A stretch of DNA of 64,000 nt from Spirogloea muscicola. Lineage: Eukaryota; Streptophyta; Zygnematophyceae; Spirogloeales; Spirogloeaceae. The notes under the pieces are model-generated. The model did no database searches. It was not told the origin of the DNA and saw nothing but the letters and a program-made list of their open reading frames with translations. The position numbers and the translations under genes are program-made. Where the stretch lies: NCBI GenBank assembly GCA_009602725.1, contig WELB01000118.1:175883-239882 (forward strand), written 5' to 3'. Below, one piece after another: positions 58,111 through 64,000 of the stretch; position 1 is the first letter of the stretch; each line of letters opens with the position of its first letter.

Positions 58111-58174
58111 TCCTCGCCCCCTTCAGAATGCCATCGCCACCTTTGACAAGACTTCTGTCCGGCTGCCCTTTTAC

Positions 58175-58245
58175 GTCCCCCTGGACAATGTATTGGCGTG
58201 AGTTGGCCTCCCTTTCATTTTATGCGCTCCGCGCGCCTTCTCCCT
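58175..58245 (+). mobile_element. LINE 3' UTR, GCGCGCC type
   Basis: CTGGACAATGTATTGGCGTG to TTTTATGCGCTCCGCGCGCC, the same class as 47755-47905. Confidence 0.6.
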
Positions 58246-58299
58246 GTCTTCAGACACCTTCTTAAGTTCCTTAGACAAGCTCCGAAGGGGCCGAAAAGT

Positions 58300-58485
58300 G
58301 ATAATTCTCGTGTATTGAAAATCGAAGGTCAAAATGGCCAAGTACAAAGGCAAGCACATCTGATGACGTGCATCACCTACTGCCAACTGACCCGCTCAAT
58401 AACCACGGATTAACACATCAAGGTCGCCAATCGATACCTGAATACCAGATGGCAAGTTCCAAGCCCCTTCTGCCACCAGAAAAGG
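58300..58485 (-). mobile_element. LINE 3' end, GGCCATTTT-type UTR
   Basis: Antisense: ATAATTCTCGTGTATTGAAA, CAAAATGGCCAAGTACAAAG, then TAACCACGGATTAACACATC and TCGATACCTGAATACCAGAT, matching 46781-46950. Confidence 0.65.
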
Positions 58486-58599
58486 GCTGAAATACACAAC
58501 TAAGCAAGTACAACGAAGGATGGTCACTGGTGTGACCTCTACTTAGCAGAAGCAGGTTAAAAAGACTAGCCGCCGGAGAGAAAGTGGCCGAAAGAAGTG

Positions 58600-59132
58600 G
58601 CTCTCCAAACGGTGGGCAAGAAAGTCGCCTACAGAGAAAAGAGAGAAAGCGCGGCCAGATTGACTGGTGGCTGGGAAAGGCCAGCCCAAAGAAATGGACA
58701 AGGTCCGAAGGAGCCGGAGTGCGAAGGACTAGGACGAAGACATCATCCAGGGGACGCTCAGTGACCTCTAGTCAGGAGATGCAAGTCTGAGTAGCTAGCC
58801 GGCGGAAAGACGTCGCCCTGACGGAAGCCGGAGGCCGCCGCCAAAGCTCGGCCTGCGCGCAAGTGAACCGCGAATGCAAGGGACCGCTGCAACGAGATGG
58901 CCAAACGCATTCGGAAGACTTGAGCGAGGGACCCGGCGACATTGAAGCCGGGCTGCTCGCCCTGCTGCCCGAGGTGGCGGGCCGCTGCACGCCGCGCAAG
59001 GCGGTGAAGCAAGTCAAGCCATTTCGTGCCAAAGGCCCCGTGCACGTCGACTGCCAGTGGAACAAACTCGTCTCCCACAGAGAAAAGGCAAGGGCAAGGG
59101 CTGTAAACAGCCAGCCCGAAAAGAATTGACAA
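58600..59132 (-). mobile_element. LINE C-terminal fragment, GGCCGC-tail type
   Basis: The minus frame 59132-58758 reads EFVPLAVDVHGAFGTKWLDL ... SLQRSLAFAVHLRAGRALA and ends SDLHLLTRGH-stop. The UTR carries CTCCGGCTCCTTCGGACCTT, GGGCTGGCCTTTCCCAGCC and CAGTCAATCTGGCCGCGC. Another hairpin tail (GGGCTGTAAACAGCCAGCCC) interrupts its 5' side at 59,097. Confidence 0.75.
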
Positions 59133-59134
59133 GG

Positions 59135-59510
59135 TCCGAAGGTCCTCTTCTCTTTCTCAGGTCTGAAGGGGCCAAAACAGTCCGGAAAGTAGTCCCCTTG
59201 ACGAAAGCCAGAGGCTGCAGCTTAAGCACGGCCAGCACGCAGATGCAAGGCATGGGCCGTTTGGACTGTTTTCCCACCCAGAGAGAGAAGGCGCGCGGTG
59301 CGCATGAAATTGAATGGGAGGCCGATTCTAGCCTTACAAATGTCCTGTCAACTGGATAATGAGCTGGCTAAGGGGGACACTATTATCCCCGAGTGAGCAC
59401 ATGCATATCTGACAAGCTATATTGAGGCGCAAAACCACCACCACGGAAGCCATTAGCCTGGGCTAATGCACGACCAGCACGCTGGTGTATCGCGATTTTT
59501 TCCCACCCAG
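59135..59510 (-). mobile_element. LINE 3' ends, GCGCGCC type
   Basis: Antisense GAAGGCGCGCGGTGCGCATG at 59,288, then a frame with SDMHVLTRG near 59,395 and a block matching the 6,890-6,965 copy (CCACCACCACGGAAGCCATT). Confidence 0.65.
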
Positions 59511-60043
59511 AGTCTGCTCATTCCCCAGGCCCAGGGCGTGGTCGCCAAGAGACGGCAGAGAGACCCTCGAAGAGATTTACAGTACTCCACAATGAGGCGT
59601 GTTGGCTGTGAGGGGTCAGCCAAAGAAGAAGCGACAAGGCCCAGGGCCTCAATGGGCGAGCCCTTCTCTCCAGGGGGAAGCCCCGAGACGAACGCGCAAC
59701 CACTCCGCAACTAAGTGGATGTTTCGGAGGTGACAGGAGGGCAGGGCGGCGGCGATTGGGAGGGGCGGCCGTCGCCAGAGGAGACGCCCCTGAGATGCTG
59801 GGCGAGGCGAGGCGGGGCGGGCCGGAGGAGGGAAGGCAGGCCGGCGTGCATCCAATGACGCGAGGGCCCTGGGCGGCCAAGTACGAAGGCCGCGGGGGGC
59901 CAAGTACAGAGGCGAGGGCACTCGCAAATAAGACGGGGTGAGTGAAAGAAAGGAACAGCTCGTCCAACGGGAGGCAATGGCTGTGAGAGGCCTAGCCCGA
60001 AAGAGAGAGGGCGCGCACTCTCTCTCTCTAAGGAAAAAAGAAG

Positions 60044-60222
60044 AAAGTGCTCGCCCATTGAGAATAGGGGCTGGAACAACCAGCCCGAAAAAGAATGAAC
60101 AGAGTACGAGAAGGGGGCCAGGGGAAGCGCTAAGTAACAGAAACAAAGCTGCTACGAGACACTCAGTAACCCCTGCTAAGCAACCGCAGATCAGAGAAGC
60201 TGGGCTCCTGGAAGTGGGTCCC
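60044..60222 (-). mobile_element. LINE 3' end (SDLRLLSRGY), GGGCGAGCACTTTC type
   Basis: The minus strand encodes THFQEPSFSDLRLLSRGY-stop (stop about 60163). It is followed by the same 3' UTR as 24392-24540 and 46252-46352, including GGGCTGGTTGTTCCAGCCC. It shows which ORF end this UTR class belongs to. Confidence 0.8.
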
Positions 60223-60224
60223 TA

Positions 60225-60300
60225 AGGAAAAGGGGGCCAGCAAAGCCAGCCCAGAAAGAAGGGACAATGTCCGAAAGCCAAAGGAAAAGGGGTAAACACG
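60225..60300 (-). mobile_element. Hairpin tail (GGACATTGTCC-like)
   Basis: Antisense GGGCCAGCAAAGCCAGCCC and GGGACAATGTCCGAAAGCCA. Confidence 0.55.
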
Positions 60301-60479
60301 AAACAGCTCTTTTAATGCAAGGCTATGGCTGTAGAGGCGAGCCAAAAAGGAATGAACAAGAAACAGCAATAGCTGAGAGGCCAGCAGCTAAAATGAACCA
60401 AAAGGGGCCAGCAGGCGAAGTGGCCAATCCAATCCAAGCCAACACATTGTTCAAGCAAGCTATTGCGACAAGTGGGGCT

Positions 60480-60830
60480 ACATGAAACGACACAAAAGTA
60501 TGGCGCGTGCATGGCGTGCGGGGCAAGGCCGGCGCGTCGTCGCAAGCGCGACGTCTGACGGCTGGGCGGGGGCGGCGGCGCGGGACCACCCCGGCGCGGC
60601 GGTGGGGCCCGCGATGAGAGGCCGCGTCGCCGCCAAACCCTGGGCGGCAGCCATGGCTAGACGTGGGCGGCCCGAGTGCTTCGGGTGGCGGCGCTGCGGC
60701 TGGTGAGCTGAGCTCCCTCCCGGGTGCCCGGGCTCGCGAGCGGGCGGGCCGCCGGTTCCAGCCGCCTCGCCGACGGGCCAGCACGCACGCGGGGCGGAGG
60801 AGGCTTGCTTGCTCGTCTGATCGATCAAGT
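60480..60830. other. GC-rich block, no gene
   Basis: Very GC-rich, with overlapping Arg/Ala/Pro frames on both strands and no domain. Confidence 0.4.
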
Positions 60831-60961
60831 TGGGGGGCTGCCCTTCTCACATTCTTTCGGACCTTGTACATTCCGTTGGGCTGGCCTCTCAAAGCCATAG
60901 CCGTAAAATGGAAGAGTTCTCTCTTTGGGGCTTGCTTTCTCACAGCCTCGGCCCCTGTTGG

Positions 60962-61130
60962 AAGTGCCCCTTATCTGGCATCTAGTATTCATGCATCGAG
61001 TAGTGACCTTTATGTTTTGACCCGTGGTTATTGAGCGGGTCAATCTGCTGTAGGTTATGTAGATTTTTAGATGTGCTTGCCTTTGTACCTGGCCATTTGG
61101 CCTACATTTCTTTCTAATACACGATCTCTT
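60962..61130 (+). mobile_element. LINE 3' end (SDLYVLTRGY)
   Basis: The plus frame reads SSIHASSSDLYVLTRGY-stop (stop 61032-61034). The UTR has TTGTACCTGGCCATTTGGCC and ends TCTAATACACGATC. Confidence 0.8.
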
Positions 61131-61534
61131 TCTTATCTTTCACAGCAATCGCCGGCTCGATGAAGAGCTTCATCTTCTTCCTCCAGCAAGCATTGTCCTA
61201 CTCTGATGGGCTGGCCTTCCTTGATCGCCTCCTCGTGGAAAAGCCATTCCAAAGGGGCAACGGCTGTGGAAAGACGAAGCAAGTCTGTTGGAAAGCGAAG
61301 CCGTTTTTCTGAAAGAAGGGGTGGGGGCTGTAAAGAGCAAAAGAAGAAAGACGCATCCAGGAGAGCAAGCGCTTCTGAAGGTGGCGGGGGCTGTTGAAGG
61401 CCAGCCCTGAAAAGAGGAACAAATTCGAAGGGGACGGGAAAACTGCTGATTATACAGCTTTCCGGCTCCTTGGGACCTTGTTCACTCCTTTCTGGGCTTT
61501 TTGCGCCATCCGGCTCCCTTCAGGAAAGTTCTAA

Positions 61535-61660
61535 CGACCTCTAGTGACATTTAGCGACCTCTATGTGCTGACTCGTGGTTACTGAGCGGGTCATCTTAAC
61601 AGCAGGTGATGTACATCTATCAACGTGCTTGCCTTTACACTTTTTCCTTTTTGTTACTTG
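61535..61660 (+). mobile_element. LINE 3' end (SDLYVLTRGY)
   Basis: AGCGACCTCTATGTGCTGAC reads SDLYVLTRGY-stop near 61585, with a truncated UTR of the GGCCATTTGGCC class. Confidence 0.65.
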
Positions 61661-61708
61661 GCACCTCAGGCCCTTCATCACCACATAAACTCCATCGTCA
61701 GGCAGAGC

Positions 61709-61800
61709 TGCAAAAGAAGAAAGTGCTCGCCCATAGAGAAGAGGGGCTGGCAAAGCCAGCCCAAAAAGAATGGACAATGTCCAAAGCCAAAGAAAGAGGC
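61709..61800 (-). mobile_element. Hairpin tail (GGACATTGTCC type)
   Basis: Antisense GTGCTCGCCCATAGAGAAGA, GGGCTGGCAAAGCCAGCCC and GGACAATGTCC. It is nearly identical to the left arm at 10806-10870. Confidence 0.75.
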
Positions 61801-62049
61801 AAAAAAGGTGAGCTCCTTTAAAAAGAACTGGGGCGAGGGCTGTGGAATGCCAGCCCAGAATGCTCAGAAGGCAAAGGCCCAGCGAGATTATGTCAAGGTC
61901 CAGCAGCCCAAGAGAAGTGAGCTCTCTCCAAAAAGACGTGAGCTCTTTCACAGGGAAGGTATCTGTGAAATGCCAACCCAATCAGTATTGACAAGGTCCG
62001 AAGCGGCCGAATAGCGCCGAAACACATGAGTAAGCAAACCCCAATGTAG

Positions 62050-62460
62050 GATGATCAATTAGTAACCCCATGCTAGCAGCCCGCAAGTCAGAACTGCTAG
62101 TGAAACTAGCCGCCGGAGACAAACTCGGGAGCTCCAGCAGCCCCACGAGCTGGGCCCACGTCCATGGAGAGCTCACATCTTCCATGGAAGGCAGCCCAGT
62201 TAGCAAGCCCGCAAGTCAGAACTAGTGAGGCTAGCCCGCCGGGGACAAACTCGGGAGCTCCAGCAGCCCACGAGCTGGGCCCACGTCCCTGGAGCCCACG
62301 TTACATCTTCCAAGGAAGGCAGCCAAGTTAGCAAGCCCGCAAGTCAGAACTACTGGGACCAGCCGCCGGAGACAAACTCGGGAGCTCCAGCAGCCCCACG
62401 AGCTGGGCCCACGTCCATGGAGAGCTTCACATCTTCCAAGGAAGGCAGGCAGCCCAGTTC
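62050..62460 (-). repeat. Three tandem copies of about 135 bp derived from a LINE end
   Basis: AGCCCGCAAGTCAGAACT recurs at about 62,079, 62,207 and 62,335. Each copy continues with GCCGCCGGAGACAAACTCGG and a GAGCTGGGCCCACGTCC segment. The minus frame reads SSDLRAASMGLL, a decayed SDLxxL signature, so the unit probably grew from an old LINE 3' end. Confidence 0.75.
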
Positions 62461-62780
62461 CCCGAGGCCCTCGGGGCGCGGGGCCGCCGAGCTGCCGCGA
62501 CACCACGTCGCACGCCGCCGCCGGCCGGGGCACGTCTCCCTCGCTTGTCGCCACGTGGCCGGCCGCGGCCAACCGCCGTGCACGTGCGGACGTCCCGCTT
62601 CCCAGGCCGCCCCTAAATTTAGGCCGGCAGGGGTCGCCCCCCCTCCCCGGGCTCACATCAGTCCTGTTAGCGGCCCCATCGCCCGGGAGGAGGGGGAGAG
62701 GAAGGCCCCGCCCGCGACAAACCAATTGGGGCCCGCGCCGTGTGGGCCCCACCCAGGCCCGGAACTCCCGACTCTTCCCC
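62461..62780. promoter_or_regulatory. GC-rich island with two G-boxes
   Basis: CACGTG at 62552-62557 and 62581-62586 in a GC-rich, GGGCTCAC/CCAATTGG-containing block. It resembles the 23,421-23,740 island. No adjacent gene was identified. Confidence 0.25.
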
Positions 62781-62869
62781 CCCTTCCTTTGGCCTACATT
62801 TCTTTCTAATACACGATCTCTTTCCTTCCCCCCCCTTCCCTCTCTTCTCTTCAGATTCGTGACTGGTAG

Positions 62870-62980
62870 AGTAGAGGAGTCCTTCCTCGGCTTCTCATTC
62901 TTCGGCTTTGGACATTGTCCATTCTTTTTGGGCTGGCTTTGCCAGCCCCTCTTTCTCTATGGGCGAGCCTTCTTCTTTTG
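62870..62980 (+). mobile_element. Hairpin tail (GGACATTGTCC type)
   Basis: GAGTAGAGGAGTCCTTCCTC to TATGGGCGAGCCTTCTTC is nearly identical to 10871-10982, including the bases before the hairpin. The repeated unit is therefore at least 110 bp. Confidence 0.8.
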
Positions 62981-62984
62981 CCTG

Positions 62985-63210
62985 AATAATGTGTTGGCTT
63001 GAATTGGCCTCCCTCTCATTTCACTTATTTTCTTGGCCACCCATGGCCTCCCCATCTCTTGATACACACGTCCCCAATTTCATTTCATGCGCACCGCGCG
63101 CCGTCGCCCTTCAAGGGGTTCGTTTTCATGTGAGCCCCGATTTCGGCACTGGCTTTTGGCCGAATAATGCACCGGGCGCGATTCGAACACCCTTCTCTCG
63201 ATTCACGCGC
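62985..63210 (+). mobile_element. LINE 3' UTR mosaic, GCGCGCC type
   Basis: CTGAATAATGTGTTGGCTTG, then two separate ends, TTTCATGCGCACCGCGCGCC at about 63,085 and TTCACGCGCACCGCGCGCGC at about 63,200. Confidence 0.6.
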
Positions 63211-63239
63211 ACCGCGCGCGCACCTTCTCACTCCCGCCA

Positions 63240-64000
<761 letters not shown>

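Noticed and set aside
63170-63200. B-box-like TTCGAATC on minus near 63,180 and a similar one near 11,235
   Set aside because: No matching A box, acceptor stem or anticodon arm was found around either. Chance matches.

Overview
This window is nuclear DNA from a green plant-lineage eukaryote, most likely a unicellular chlorophyte alga of the trebouxiophyte type. The genes are split by many short GT-AG introns. Coding exons are GC-rich with GCC/GCG microsatellites. Short telomere-type CCCTAAA runs occur, and the gene set is plant-specific: an SBP-box factor, a PB1/Raf-like kinase, an ARC3-type plastid-division protein and a plastid-type P450. There are no bacterial-style operons. The assembly has one 421-base N gap, three single ambiguous bases and a 123-base poly-T end.

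Layout. 1-4992 (+): 5'-truncated SEN1/MAA3-type RNA/DNA helicase. 5-12 kb: repeat field made of LINE 3' ends. 12.6-14.1 kb (+): SBP-box transcription factor with an LDLNL repressor-type motif. 15.5-22.8 kb (-): eleven-exon PB1 + Raf-like kinase, with a GC-rich island of G-boxes and CCAAT boxes upstream. 23.2-26.7 kb: LINE fragments, a minisatellite and telomere-like repeats. 27.9-29.6 kb (-): RING-H2 E3 ligase exons. 29.7-33.1 kb (-): UBA + split-UBX protein. 34.0-39.3 kb (-): SART3/Prp24-type U6 snRNP recycling factor. 39.4-40.6 kb: LINE copies. 41.6-45.3 kb (-): cytochrome P450 with a putative plastid transit exon. 45.8-47.9 kb: LINE copies. 49.8-54.8 kb (-): FtsZ-MORN fusion (ARC3). 55.3-55.6 kb (-): orphan coding block. 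56-63 kb: second repeat field with a 5S rRNA gene and a deleted 5S copy. 63.1-64 kb: GGC-rich low complexity and poly-T.

Functionally the genes are unrelated housekeeping and regulatory genes: RNA processing (helicase, SART3), ubiquitin/p97 (UBX, RING), signalling (Raf-like kinase), transcription (SBP) and plastid biology (ARC3, P450).

The most unusual content is the repeat population. Dozens of 5'-truncated non-LTR retrotransposon ends share a C-terminal S-D-[LM]-x-[LV]-L-[TS]-R-x-Y-stop signature. The longer copies show a zinc-knuckle and a restriction-like-endonuclease-type core. Their 3' UTRs fall into a few classes, most ending in a strong hairpin of the form GGGCTGG...CCAGCCC. Two 5S rRNA sequences lie directly upstream of this same hairpin tail in the same orientation, which is the architecture of a 5S-derived SINE that borrows a LINE tail. 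All exon boundaries, identities and repeat classes below were read by eye, with no alignment or database search.
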